Assembly: GCA_030015575.1 (NCBI GenBank)
Contig: JASDDO010000019.1
Coordinates: forward strand, 509,674,986 to 509,738,985
Source of the DNA: Agapanthus africanus
Lineage: Eukaryota > Streptophyta > Magnoliopsida > Asparagales > Amaryllidaceae
Direction of reading: 5' to 3'
DNA: 64,000 nucleotides
The notes beneath the pieces were generated by a model. The model searched no databases. It had not been told where the DNA came from and was given only the letters and a program-made list of their open reading frames with translations. The position numbers and the translations under genes are program-made. Each line of letters opens with the position of its first letter. Positions within the stretch are counted from its first letter, which is position 1. Shown one piece after another: positions 9,745-21,451 of the stretch.

Positions 9745-10231
9745 ATTGGTCTCTTCACTGTATCATATTTTTCCAGTGGGCTTCTGGGATAATTTTTTGG
9801 GTTTTGGAATATTAATATTGGGCCCAGATTTTCTGTGAGTGCTACAGTATTGCTTGGGGGCCCACTTGTTAATTTTTGATTGATCGGATAATCTAAACAC
9901 ATTATTTCACAGTATTTACATTATATCTGCGACCGTGAATGTCACTCGATCGGTAAATCCGGTCTAACTGCTATAGCCCGGTTAGTCGGATTTGCGAACG
10001 TGATTTTCACGTTGATGTTCTATGTTTATGCTGTGTTGTTGCGGATCGGTCGTGGGGGATAGCCTGGATGCAATGCTAGTACAGTGTTGTTGTATTATGT
10101 ACATTTGATATTGCGGGGCGAGCGTCCGACATGTGGACTGCCGTCACTGCCTGTTTGTATTATTCTTTTGGGGCACGACCTGGTTGCGGTCGATGTACCC
10201 GGTGTATGTATATTTTACTTTCTGTACTAGG

Positions 10232-10492
10232 GTTACCCCACGGAGGGGTGCACAGATAGCCGGGTTCTAGAGGGCAACGGGCCCGCATCTCATGGCATTG
10301 GGACGGAGGGGGCTTCACTCCAGGATTGGCGGGCTATTCGCCGCACTCGTAGGGGGTGCAGGTTGACCCAGGAGGGGTGCCCGAGTTACCGGATTCCGTG
10401 AAGTGCTGGGTGGTCCATTCACGTTGCTGAAGGGGGCTGCCTCGCTTCAGGTTTTGGCGGGTGACTTGCCGCGCCCGTAGGGGTCTAGGTTT
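10232..10492 (+). repeat. GC-rich imperfect tandem repeat
   Basis: Two units of about 130 bp share GGAGGGGTGC, then GGGGGCT, then GGCGGGC(T/G)A, then CGCACTCGTAGGGG or CGCGCCCGTAGGGG. This is much more GC-rich than its surroundings. Confidence 0.65.
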
Positions 10493-10907
10493 TCATTGCA
10501 CAGGCTATCCACACGACCAGGGGAACGTCGGGTTTCAGCAGCGGCTCTGTGAAATCCGGGGATCCCAGATATCTGTATTGTTCTGTGATGCTATACATTT
10601 CTGTGATGTTGCATTTTATTCACGCCTTGAGCAAAATACTATATATTGGTATATATATTAGTAGATGTTGTATATGTTTTTCATCCGCGCTAGTCCAGTC
10701 CCCGCTCTGCCGTTAGTTAGCTAACCTAACGGGTGATGACGGGACCCAGTGGCGAATGCGGATGGCATATACGTACGTCAGTATATTTTCGTTCTTTGTG
10801 GTGTGATCAATTGATGGGACTGTGTTGATTCGGATCAATGCAAGATAAACAAACCTATTCTGATGTTGTTGGAACACTTTTCAAAAAGCTGTTATTGCAA
10901 GGACGTT

Positions 10908-11170
10908 CACTTTTGCTTTGCATCGTGGTATTCATTTGGAATATCCTGCTCCTCAGTCGACGAGGCAAGGGCCGAGATCCCTTCACCGGGAGTGACCCCT
11001 TGGACAGAAGTTTGCGTCAGGGCATTAACTTCATTATAGCCGATTACTTTTGCTTTGCATCGTGGTATTCAGCTGGAATATCCTGCACCTCATTCTACGG
11101 GGAAAGAGCCGAGATCCCTTCACCGGGAGTGACCTCTTTAGTAAAGGTTTTCGTCACTATATTTTCTAAA
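10908..11170 (+). repeat. Two-copy 136-bp leader repeat
   Basis: Each unit begins ACTTTTGCTTTGCATCGTGG and ends GAGATCCCTTCACCGGGAGT. Copia E has a related two-copy array on the other strand at 36225-36490 with the reverse-complement core CGGTGAAGGGATCTC, so the duplication predates the split of C and E or is maintained. Confidence 0.85.
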
Positions 11171-11795
11171 AAGGTTATCCAGTTACTTCAACGATATCAA
11201 GTTCATTACGTTAAAAGTTTTTCGCCAAAAACCAGTCGTAGCCCTCCGTCATTTCAGATTAGTATTACTTAGTATTCGTGCTGCGTTTGTCGTGCATTGC
11301 CGTGGCGTAGTGTTCGGTAGCTATGTAATGCTTTTCTGTCACATGGATAAGTGGATTGGTTAGGACAGTCGTACGGTCTTGTTGGCATTGTCAAGGACTC
11401 GTACGGGTGGGTTTAACGCAATCAAGATAATGACGGGTAGAACTTGACTAGGACTCTTTGATTTGTTGGCATTGTCAAGGTCACTTAGGTCCTAGGGGTA
11501 AAAACCCACATCGGGAGTTTCAAAAGAACTGAAACTTGCCAGATATGCGCATACCTTCTGGAGTGTGGTGACTTGAGTGGATTCCGTCAAGTTATCATGC
11601 GATGATAGTTGGATCCCGATTCCCACTGATGAGTTGGTTTACTCCTCGGCTGATCCCGACTAATTCTTCTTTCAGGTTTGGAGGAGAATTTGAGGTACAG
11701 TGGGTGGTTTCCAGATTAGATAAAGTGATAACCATTCTGATCTAGGTTAGAGTGCACGCTGAGTGTTTTCTTTTCTCTCTCTCTTTGGCAGGACC

Positions 11796-12998
11796 ATTGA
11801 CCCGACCCTAGACTATGACTCAGTGACCAAGTTGACCGAACTTTCTTAACACTGGCTTTTGGATTGTCAGAGTTGCAAACCTCATTGCCACTCCTACTTT
11901 TACCCTTTTCTCCAGGACATCCCGTATTACTACGAACGTCCACTTCCATTGGACAAAACCATCGTATGGTTATATACGAACTCGAAGGACTTCGAGGATG
12001 GTTTCTGGTTCTGGAGAAAACGAATAGGATTATTCTGTTGTCTTTTCTTTTCACCTTCTCTTATTGCGAGTACTCCTTGGTTTAGAAGATAGTACACCTA
12101 TTACACAAATTGGATAGTCTTCTTCCAAATCTTAGGCTGGTGCCGAATGGTGGGGAAGGAAGAAAACCAATTAGCATAACGATGGTGTGCATAAGGTATT
12201 AAGTTAAGACAAAGAAAGGGATTAGTAAGAGGGCAAAGTAAATTGCGACTACTATTCACGACCAAACCAAGTACTTATTCGCCAATCCTAAATCACCTTT
12301 GTATTTCTCCAGGACACTCCGTATCACTACGAAGATCCACAGTTTATTGGATACTCCATCGTATGGTTATATACGAACTCGAAAGGAACCTGTTCCAGTT
12401 AGGGGATGGATTCTGGTCCAGGAGAAATAGGAATAAGGTTTATTCGGTTGTCTTTTATTTTCACCTTCTCTCGCATTGCGAGTGCTCCTAGGATTAGGAC
12501 AGTACACCCATTATGCTTATTGGATAGTCTTCTTCCAAACCATAGGCTGGTGCCGAACGGTAGGGAGAGAAGAAAACCAATTGGCCTAAAGGGGTGTGCA
12601 GAAGGTAATGACTAAAGACATATAAAGGGATTTGGAGAGGTGGCAAAGAATTATACGGTTATAGTTGTGAATCTGGATAATGGAAGAGGCATCACTAAGA
12701 ATACCGGAATACCCCACCGAAACATTTCAATGTTTCAGTTTCAACTGTGTACTGGTAAAAGAAAAACTGATTTCCCGATTAGACACTTGCTCCAGGGTAT
12801 GTATTTACCAGGTTTGATTCTCACATCTGTATGGTTTTACAGATGATGAGTGGGAGTAAGTTATTGGGAATTGGGTGATCATCCTCATTATATCGGGATT
12901 CGTTGTAATCGGTGATATTTGAGGAGATCACCTGGGCTGTTTGCCGGTCGGCAAATATTTGGTTTTGAATATCCGCTGTTGTGCACCAATTTCAAATT
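11796..12998 (+). pseudogene. Decayed gag/protease/integrase region of copia C with an internal duplication
   Basis: By position this should hold gag, protease and integrase, and the start of the stretch (11703-11830) matches E near 34540-34630. No frame is open for long. About 300 bp are duplicated in tandem (11908-12198 and 12305-12607, period about 400 bp), which accounts for two similar short open frames. I cannot identify individual domains. Confidence 0.5.
11908..12607 (+). repeat. Internal tandem duplication in C
   Basis: The two copies share TTCTCCAGGACA at their start and GGTTATATACGAACTCGAA, TTTTCACCTTCTC and TGGATAGTCTTCTTCCAAA in the same order, with small indels. It interrupts the former coding region. 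Confidence 0.85.
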
Positions 12999-15100
12999 GA
13001 TGTATCTGTACGTCTATTTTCATAGAGTGAGATATACCTTTTGATATTATGTCGATGACATTTACCTATATCAGTGGATGGTTAGGTAAGGAGCATTAAA
13101 CAGCGGTGTAATTCTTCTTAACCATAAGTATAGTTTTCAACCTACGACACACAGTGAAAGAGTTGTTAGACTCAGCGGACTTATACAGAGTATTGTATGT
13201 TGTCCAGTGTCCATTGGGACAGAGGGGTTGGTCCTCATACTATATTCTGTTTACTTTTAACTTCTCTAGTTCTTAGACATATGTTTCGTAGAAACACAGG
13301 GTCTAAGTTTTGAGGAGTTATAGGTATTTGAATAGAGTAGAGAACCAGGTATAGCAAGTATCGGGATTCTTTAAAGTGATTGAAGATGTAGATACTTGTG
13401 TATGGTATTCAGTTGATAGTAATGATAAAGAGAAATTGCTTCACTTTCAGGTTACTCATAATTGGAAGCATTCCTAAGTTGAGTAACGCTGATCGACCTC
13501 TCTCCATTTAGTTAACATGCACTGGAGACAGCTGCATGATTTGAATCTGGTTCAATTAAATCAGTGCCTCTGGTTCTATATTGGATATAGTACAGTTCAT
13601 ATCTTAACATTGTTAAGGTACGGGGAGTTGTCTGGCTTATGATTAAAACCAGACACTGGACAACTCAAGGCGCGTTTCTGTAATGGTTGTTTGTGGGTTG
13701 ACCCAGGCTATGACGAGGGTTGACTTTCTACCATCTGGAAGATCAATAGTGATATTGTTCTTAACTCGCCACATTTTAAAAAGAAATGGTTATTTTTCAG
13801 AAAACAGTAGTGGGAGTATGGTAGAACTGGAAGTGATTCCAGAACCGCAAATGATTACTGAAGATTTGATAAGGAACCTAAAGATTCAATCTGATTTGAC
13901 ATTCCATTGGCCACTCCGCAGATAAGGTGGGTAACTTCAGGCACCCGAGAGGTACTCCGGTAGCCTCAAGGACGGTGACAGGGAAGTTCTTGTTTACCCA
14001 CACTTGCCATTGTTGTTGTTCCAGGCCGCGAGACCCGGCAGGAGGATGAGTATAGCGTCGTTCTAAACTAGCTTTAGAAGTGCACGTCTATATGACTCTG
14101 CCAGAGGGTTGTCGTAGTCAGTGGGAGCAGCGGAAGCATTGGTGGACATCAGGCTTATGTCTATAGACTAAAGCAGATATAGCGGAGATAGATCATCTAT
14201 TTCTGATGTGACAGTCATAGGTTTGACGTCATCAGAATAGGGGATGGATCTGTTAAGAAGGTAGTAGGGTGTGATGTCCTGGTTTTGGATGACATACACA
14301 GAGTAGGAAGTGAAACTCCTATACTACGATCGGTTATATTTTGGTTGTCACACAGTGATTTCTCCATACGGGACTTGGACATTATAAGCCATACTGGTTA
14401 CTAGATCTATGGTTTTAGATCTAGATTTGGGTAGTTTCCCAATCTGGGTACCTTGACAGCATTCTATGAGTATTTAGAATGGACGACTCCTGGCACGGTA
14501 GTGTACCTGCAGTTGATGGAGTCACCCTCTCTAAGGGTGTCTTACAGACTAAAGGGGAGAGGGATACGCATGATTGACAGATCACTTGCTTAGGCAATTG
14601 AGTCAATCATGAGATGTCAAGTACCACACCAGATGTTGTTCTTGCACTAGATGCAATAAGTTGATATTGATCCAATCCTGGAGGAATAGTCGGAAGCAGC
14701 TTTAGAACATAAGTGAATGTTCTAGGGATATGATAACGGCTGCCTCCTTTAGGAGACGGTTATCACTCCAGGCTTCCAAGGTGACATGGACGACAAGGAG
14801 GTTGTCAGAGTTATATTTTTCCCTCTGACGAGGGACAGTATTCTGGACAGGTGATCCAGGCAGATACTGAGGGAGGCATGGCGCAGGATACTGATTAAGT
14901 TCAGTTGACGATACAGTCTAAGAAGTTTGGATTTGGAGTTCATTTATGAACTAGGTCCCATCAGACATCCAGACATTCCAAGACAGGTATTGCTCATTTC
15001 GGGAGATGGTTTTCTCTGCGAACTTGAGATATAGAGAGACATAGAAAGAAACATCTAGGCGGATCCACTCACTGAGGCTTTTCCTCGAACGCAATAGTTT
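12999..15100 (+). pseudogene. Decayed copia reverse transcriptase / RNase H of C
   Basis: YVDDIYLYQW is encoded at about 13049-13078; YVDD is the copia reverse-transcriptase active-site motif. Downstream, about 14090-14140 encodes the CCAGAGGG...AGTGGGAGCAG block that also appears in the RT/RNase H of E (32690-32740, minus strand). The end motif ADPLTEAF is at about 15059-15082. Frames change repeatedly and stops are frequent, so no enzyme could be made. The gene order (RT and RNase H last, before the polypurine tract) is that of Ty1/copia. Confidence 0.75.
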
Positions 15101-15198
15101 CGCAAACAGGCTTTGTGCGACTGACTAGTAGAGGAGTTGGGTGTTCGGTATCACACGGGCTGTGAGTATGCGACATCGCAATAATTAGCCTTGAGTGC

Positions 15199-15209
15199 AA
15201 GTGGGAGAT
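15199..15209 (+). other. C polypurine tract
   Basis: AAGTGGGAGAT, preceded by GTGC, is the standard copia 3' signature directly before the LTR. Confidence 0.9.
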
Positions 15210-17418
15210 TGTTGGAGATAGTGCCCTCAGAGTCAATTATTGGATCACAGGCACGTGATTGCAATGATTGAGGGAGGACCTATCCCGGTAGAACAGTCTT
15301 ACTCGAGATGATAGTATGCTATCTGGTTTACCTTTATCATCGTGTACTGTTTCAGGTGACCTTATAGATCGCTATTACACGTTGATAGAGCCCCTAGGAT
15401 TCTTGCTTGACGACCAGCAGTATGATGGCGATCATATACGTGGGAGCTGGGGTCTATAAACACATCCTTAAATGGTCCCTAGTCGTAGGAGTTTCGAGAC
15501 TGGGCATCGATACTCCATTAGTAGACTAGTGTATACAGTCGAGACCCCGACGAGGGGCGGTGGCCGGTCTCACAAGCCACTGGTGTCAGTTGGTTCACCT
15601 AAGATGTATACAGGTGCTCATTGGGTTATGAGTACACCGGACAGGACTCGCCGGGAACCTGCTAGTTGGGATTATACCAGACGTCAGATAGCAGTTTCCA
15701 GGTGACATGTGTACAGGTTAGTTCATCGACCTGAGATCGTCATTTGTCTCGTGTGAGTTCCCTCTGTGTTTTGATTACTACCCTACCACGGCTCAAAGGA
15801 GTCATGCAAACAGGTTTTAGTTGGGTACAGTCCCGAGCCACATGGAGGCAGTGAGCGGATCTGCAGGGGTTCGTCTCTCCCCGTATTGGGGGTGAGGTCG
15901 CGCTGTGTCTAAGAGAGCCATTACGCAAAGCCCTCGGCCGAGGCAGGAGATTTACTGGTAGGTATTCCAGTAGTATCTCAGGGCGTTCTGGGCTACACTC
16001 CGACACGACTTGTACCGTCTTTGGGGGTCTGACTTTTACCAACCCCCTAGGCCCGCCATGCGATGCTCATAGACGAACGGACCGGACTGTACGGATATTG
16101 TCACTGACAGACTCAGTAGGGTGTCAGGATGAGTTCACTCATCGACGTCCCTTTTGGTCAATAGCTGGTGGCCCGTCATGTATTGGCTTATACCTCTGAC
16201 GTGCTAGTGGTTAAATCCACAGCCATAGTATTGACGAGTCTTTAGAGTCCACCACACTTTCAGTTACTCAAGCTTTCGGGCGAAACGCTGTAGAGGCCGT
16301 ATGGAGATATGGCAGGGTCCGATCAGATACGTGCGGTATTGCACGGATCAGGATCGGGCGGTTTGTACTAGTGGCCGTATGGTTATATGGCAGGGTTCGA
16401 TCTGATACGTACGGTATTGCACGGATCAGGATCGGACGAACATTACTAGCCGGCTTTGGTTTAAGCCGGATCCTAGTTTAGTACAGTGTAGATTTTGTCT
16501 CATTGCATTTGTATCCGGTAGGAATACAGATGCGGGTGTGTATGCACAGTATCGGGGTTTTCCTGTAATTTATTACGGGACCAGTTTTCTGGAGTTTCCA
16601 GTTTGCATTCCGTTCCGGCCGGTTTTCCTTTGTTCTTTCCCGGCCGGACTTTTCCGATGGAGGGGGTTATTTGCAATTGTGCAAATAACATTTGTGGAGG
16701 GGGTTTCTTGCATATGTATTCATTATGATAGTTGTAGCATCTTTCATCCATGATGGTGCATTAATTGAGATTGGAAAGGGTATGGAGGGTTAAGCATGGT
16801 TGATGTTTTCTTGTCTTTGGATATGGTCACCTCTTCTATTCTCCTACACTCACCTCCCTTGGTATTATGTTTCATTCCCTCCACCATTTCCTAAGAGAGA
16901 AAGGCCGGCCACTTTTGTGCAAGGATGAGAGAAATTTCCATTTTGGTTGTGACACAAATTTCTTCATCTCATTCTTCTAGTTTTGGAAAAATGAAAGCAC
17001 CATTTTTCCTTAACCTTATTCCTGCATCAAGGCAACTACAAACCCCAAATGAGACAAGCATCATCTACACTACATTCTACAGCAAATCTTGGGCATGTCG
17101 ACTTGCCGGCTTCATGCCCGAGTTGCCTCGGTATTGAGGCGGGAGCCCGTAAAAGACGCAGGCGATGTGGTGCCCTTCCGGCGAGGAGGCGACGATATGG
17201 ATACAAGACTTTCCGCGGGAGATTGGGACGATGACGAGAAGACCGGAGGACTCGGATCACTCGGTATATCTCTTCCCATCTCTTGATAGCTAGTATCGGT
17301 TAATGGTTTCGATCCGGGTTTTCATTGTCCGCGGTAGCGCCAGTTTCCAAGTAAGGAAAATTTTTGATTCCGCATTTTGGCCTCGGTAAGACGGCCGGGG
17401 CGCTGCCGTGGCGCAACA
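15210..17418 (+). repeat. C 3' LTR (2209 bp)
   Basis: Runs from TGTTGGAGATAG to GCGCAACA. The last 1137 bp equal the 5' LTR fragment. The first about 200 bp resemble the E LTR fragment (31449-31642, minus strand), for example GATAGTATGCTAT. The two 78-bp repeats are at 16295-16450. Confidence 0.92.
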
Positions 17419-18376
17419 CGAGTTTAGGAGGTGAAACAATTGATGGTAACAATGGTGTAACTGTTTCAAACTCGAAGGATTCTATCAAACGTTCAAATCG
17501 AGTGTATGCAACCGAGTCGGATGGTTCAACTAACTCATCCGAAAAAGAAAACGACTCAAACTCGGGTGGTGAGTCTTCAAAATCGTCAACAAAGGTGAAA
17601 CACTCATAATCGTTGTCCACCGTGAAAGCTGTGTCGGATTCTAGGAGGAACGCACTAGTGGCGTCAACACTGCTGTGGTCAAACATAAAATTTTCGAACT
17701 CACAGTCCTCCTCCGCGATCTCATTGATCGAGCAAACATCATGTACGCTAGAATTAGGCTCGAAAGGTTGATTTCCCAACTTAAAAATGTTGAGTTCAAT
17801 TGTCATATTGCCAAAAGATAGAATCATTGAACCATTACGACAATTGATCGCCGCATTAGAAGTCGCAAGGAATGGTCGACCAAGTATCACCGGAATTTGA
17901 CTCCAGGGGTTAGCGACAGGTTGTGTATCCATAACAATAAAGTCAACGGGGAAAATGAAATCCCCTACTCTAATTAACACGTCCTCTAACTCTCCCCAGG
18001 GATGGGTGATGGATCGGTCGGCCATTTGGAGAGTACAATGAGTGGGCTTAAGCTCTCCAACGCCTAATTGCTCGTACACAGAATAAGGTAGCAAATTGAC
18101 ATTAGCACCAAGATCTAATAGTGCTCTATTGATGTTCTTGTCCCCAATTGTTATCGAAATAGTAGGACATCCGGGGTCCTTGTTTTTTTGGCGTAAAGAT
18201 TGGACAAGAGTATCGCTAACAGCACTAGCCACGAAAACTTTCTTTGGTACTTGTGACTTCCTCTTTTTGGTGCATAAGTCCTTTAAGATTTTTGCATATG
18301 AAGGAACTTGTTGGATTGCATACAAGAGAGGGATATTTATGCTTACCTGTTTGAACAACTGTACAATCTTCTCCAT
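17419..18376 (-). pseudogene. Athila-type protease region of D, truncated by C
   Basis: The frame contains ALLDLGANVNLLP, the Athila/Tat form of the retroviral-type aspartic protease active site (DLG where most have DSG), then ADRSITHPWGELEDVL and FPVDFIVMD, and the second protease signature VILGRPFLAT. The protease would cut Gag-Pol in the particle. The open frame runs on into the C LTR (to 17300), but that part is fortuitous. It is out of frame with the gag linker upstream, with a frameshift near 18400. An acidic, Phe- and Ser-rich linker follows the protease before the break. Confidence 0.8.
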
Positions 18377-18441
18377 TTATGGAGTTGGTTTATTGGATCT
18401 CAACCTGTTAGGAAAAGGAACATTTTGAAAAGTTGTTGAGT

Positions 18442-19287
18442 CTAATTTTTGTGGATCAGATTGTGGAGTTGGAACGGATCCCCATGTAGATGTGTTCGTG
18501 TTGTGAGAAATGGGTCCGTTCGAGCTAGAAGAGTAGAGCCTTGTGAAGGATGAAGAATAGGCTCTAACGACGAAGAAGAAGAAGAAGGTAAAGAAGATGA
18601 AGAAGGACCACCGGCAGGGGTGTCATGGTTAATACCCACATTATTTTGTAACACTTTTCCGGATCTCAACGTGGTCACAGCATTTACGTTATGATTTTGC
18701 TGTTGATATGCAGCATGTGCGTGACCGGGATTTGGCAGTGGTTGAGACGGAAGCTTTCCTTTTTCTCGTTCGCTCAACGCAGCATTGAGTTGTGCAATTT
18801 GTGCCTCAATAGATTTGATGCTTTGATCGTGTGAGGCACTGTTTTGCACCAAAGATTGAATAGAAGTCTCTAATCTTGCTGCGGATTGTGTAAATTGTTT
18901 AAGGAACGCATCTAGACTTATTTCGAGCGATTTAACCTTGTCATTATGAGGTGGAACAAAATTGTTTGGCGGGTAAGAATTGTTGGGCACAAAATTGTTC
19001 ACATGATTAGGGTAAGGTTGCTGTTGGAAAGGTTGCTGAAATTCTGTTTGTGGAGGTGCTTGTTGTTGTGGAGGAGGAGGCCTTTGAAAATTGTTGTTTC
19101 CTTGGAATTGTTGAGGTTGGTTCCAAGCGAAATTTGGGTGTCTCCTCCACCCCGGATTGTATGTCGAAGAGTATGGATCGTTTTATTGTCGTTGCTGAAA
19201 GGCAACATTGACTTGATCATGTCCTTGAGTAGATGGATTTTAAGGACACTCTTCGGTGAGATGTGATAGATCCGAACAACAAGCACA
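18442..19287 (-). pseudogene. Zinc knuckle and Gln/Pro/Asn-rich C-terminal part of D gag
   Basis: A CX2CX4HX4C knuckle (CACC SDLS H LTEE C) is encoded at 19246-19287, the nucleic-acid-binding box of Gag. It is followed by a stop TAA near 19186, a region rich in Gln, Pro and Asn, a helical segment (LEISLDAFLKQF, then QSLVQNSASHDQSIKSIEAQ) and the TTLRSGK motif that precedes the protease in Athila polyproteins. Frameshifts separate it from the capsid part above. Confidence 0.75.
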
Positions 19288-20308
19288 AACAGTTCGTGGA
19301 GGCACAACAGGGGCAGGAGAAGGCGCTCTCAATCGCTTCTAGGTTTTTCATAAGTGCGGCCATCTCGGCCTTCATAGCAATCGACATATCTAAGTGATGT
19401 ATGTCTGCCCTAGACTGACCAATAGAAGAAGATGATGTGGTCTTGGTGCTCTCCCACTGAATTGTTTGTTCACTAAGATCCCCAAGAAACTGCCACGCTT
19501 CCTCACTAGATTTGGTTAGAAAGTGACCTTGACAAATGGTTTCTAGCAACTGCTTCGTTGCCGGGTTCAATCCCTCGTATAATGTTTGGCAAAGTTGCCA
19601 ATTTTCGATCCCATGGTCAGGGCAATGAACGAGTAGGTCTTTGAATCTTTCAAAACACTTCCAAAATGGTTCGGCAGGAAGCTGGGAAAATTGTATAATC
19701 TCATTACGTATTCTAGCAGTCTTGTGATAAGGATAGAACTTTTTAAGAAAGGCGTTCACAAACTCTTCCCAATTCTTAATTGAATGCGACGCTGTGCTGT
19801 ATAGCCACTTCTCGGATAAGTCACATAAGGTGAAAGGAATGACCCTTAGCCTTATAGCATCGTCGCTTAATTGGGTTGTTTTCATCATAGCGTAGACATT
19901 TTGGAATTTGTTGATAAAGATATAAGCATCTTCGGATTCCAATCCGTGAATCTTTGGCAGCATATTGATGGAGTGGGGTTTGATCTCGAAATTGTCCCCA
20001 TTTGCCGGTGGGAGGGAAAGACAAGTAGGTAGGGCGGTGCGGATTGGGTAGAAAAGATCCTGGAGCGCAATTCGTTGGGGTGCTTCAACAGGCGGGTGAT
20101 TCGGGTTATTCGCACCTAATGAAGATGGAATCAGTTCCGTCGGTAAGGTGTTGTTAGGATTGTATCCCGACATACCTTCGGAAGAAGAATTTGAAGGTGA
20201 AAGTGAAGAATTGGAAAGGATTTCGTCTTCGGAGTCGAAAGGTTCGTCGGTCGGTACCAATGAAACACGGACTAATCGGGCGGTAGTGTCCCTAGTCCAA
20301 CCGGACAT
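19288..20308 (-). pseudogene. Athila-type gag (capsid) of D
   Basis: The reading begins at an ATG (20308) and runs about 320 codons in one frame. Capsid landmarks of plant Athila gag are clear: FEIKPHSINMLPKIHG, DDAIRLRVIPFTL, the EKWLYS block, WEEFVNAFLKKFYP, RNEIIQFSQ, FERFKDLL, CPDHGIENW and LYEGLNP. It would form the particle shell. A frameshift near 19335 shifts it away from the zinc knuckle. Apart from that the capsid is remarkably intact compared with C and E. Confidence 0.82.
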
Positions 20309-21423
20309 ACACTAAAGGGGAAGTGTAGTCAAGAAGGTGAAAGACAGAATGTGGAGGTAAGAAAACGTTAATGAGAAGAAAGTTGTGTAAGTGGAGTGCA
20401 AAGATTTCTTTAGCGACAAGTTGCAAGTTTTGAAAAGATTTTTCCGTTTTTATGTGAGCTTTTTGCAAAAAGATTTTTGAAAAGAGACTTTTTGACACAA
20501 ATGCAATCAACCACAAATGCACAATCAGGCCTAGATCTAGGGTCACCTAGGTCAGCTAGACAGCTCCTAACTGTTCCAAAGGGCTAGAAATAGGACCTCA
20601 AACCGCCTCTTCACCGCCAATTGCGGTCAGGTAAGTGCCAGGTGAGTGGGAGGCTCCCCACTACAAGTAGTGGTCCTAATTAAGTAACCACTCGCCTTCG
20701 ACACACTTGCCTAGACACCGCAAAGTCAGGTTAGGATTAACAGCCGATGCCTATAACGAGTCCTCTGTCCTATTGAGCGCGACGTCCTTAGGGCTGATTC
20801 TAGTATTTTATAATTAAGAATGGTCAATGCAAATGCCTTATGTGATTTCTGGGGTCCTGGGAAGGGTGATGAAATCCCCACCCAATCTGAATTGGTCAAA
20901 AGCCCCTTAAAGTCCGATTAAAATATGCAAAACAGTAAATCACTTGCAATCAATTTTCTTTTAAGCGCGGCGCAAAGAATACTGCAGAAAATCAATTATT
21001 GGAAGGGGAAAGATTTTTTTTTAGCGTAAAGAATCCTGCAGAAGATTTGGCAAAAGATATATGGGGATTGGCAGAAGAGGGGAAAAGAAAACAAACAGAG
21101 CAAATTTCGCTTTCTGATGTCACGGGGAGGCCGCGGAACCGCGGTTTGAAGCGCTGTTCGGCCGCGGAAGGGCAGCGGCGCGGCGGCTTTAGTTCTCCGT
21201 AAAAATTGTGCTGTTCTGATTTCCCAATTCCTTTCTGTTCTAATGTACCTTTTTCTGTTTCGCACTCTGGATTTTTCCAGATCCGTCGATCCTGCAAAGA
21301 TTCACACGAGAAACCCTTAAAACAATAAAAGATGATAGAATTTTTTTATTTATGTTTTTTTTTCAATTTTTATGGATTTTATATTTTATATTAACCCGAA
21401 ATTACAAAAAGGAAATTTTTACG
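20309..21423 (-). other. D leader between primer site and gag
   Basis: About 1.1 kb, non-coding. It holds a CpG-rich inverted-repeat-like block (21129-21184). Overlapping short open frames on both strands around 21000-21300 show no family resemblance. Confidence 0.55.
21129..21184. repeat. CpG-rich block with CCGCGGAACCGCGG arm in the D leader
   Basis: GGCCGCGGAACCGCGG (21129-21144) and a second copy beginning GGCCGCGG (21160) that runs into GCAGCGGCGCGGC. This is a variant of the hairpin in the D LTR and in C and E, here arranged partly as direct repeats. Confidence 0.7.
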
Positions 21424-21444
21424 CCATCCCCGGCAACGGCGCCA
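21424..21444 (-). other. D primer binding site (Athila type)
   Basis: Minus strand: TGGCGCCGTTGCCGGGGATG. This sequence is typical of Athila elements and, from memory, is reported as complementary to tRNA-Asp; I could not verify the tRNA. Confidence 0.82.
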
Positions 21445-21451
21445 TTTGATT

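Larger units (their letters stand above)
9745..11795 (+). other. Long non-coding leader of copia C
   Basis: About 2 kb between the hairpin and the presumed gag start. It contains a GC-rich imperfect tandem repeat (10232-10492) and a two-copy 136-bp repeat (10908-11170). At 11767-11795 there is a long CTTTTCTCTCTCT tract ending GGCAG, an acceptor-like site. The order of blocks matches the leader of E read on the minus strand, so the leader is a family feature. I see no gene in it. Confidence 0.6.
8350..17418 (+). mobile_element. Element C: decayed Ty1/copia retrotransposon, 5' LTR truncated by A1
   Basis: A right-hand LTR starting TGTTGG and ending CAACA, the copia 3' signature GTGCAAGTGGGAGAT, a tRNA-Met primer site, a YVDD reverse-transcriptase box and an RNase H end motif ADPLTEAF identify a TNT1-like copia. 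Only the last 1137 bp of the 5' LTR lie here because A1 landed in it. The fragment and the same part of the 3' LTR have equal length and differ by about eleven substitutions by eye, so the last transposition was fairly recent although the genes are badly broken. C is inserted in Athila element D; the flank CGAGT follows at 17419. Confidence 0.9.

Noticed and set aside
11716..12054. 112-codon minus-strand frame in C
   Set aside because: Antisense to decayed coding sequence and partly within an internal duplication; no recognisable domain.
17300..17418. C-terminal extension of the D protease frame
   Set aside because: These bases are the end of the C LTR, also present at 9368-9486. The frame runs on by chance.
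20992..21297. Overlapping 60-100 codon open frames on both strands in the D leader
   Set aside because: They cover the CpG-rich block, which is poor in stops in all frames; no homologous protein recognised.
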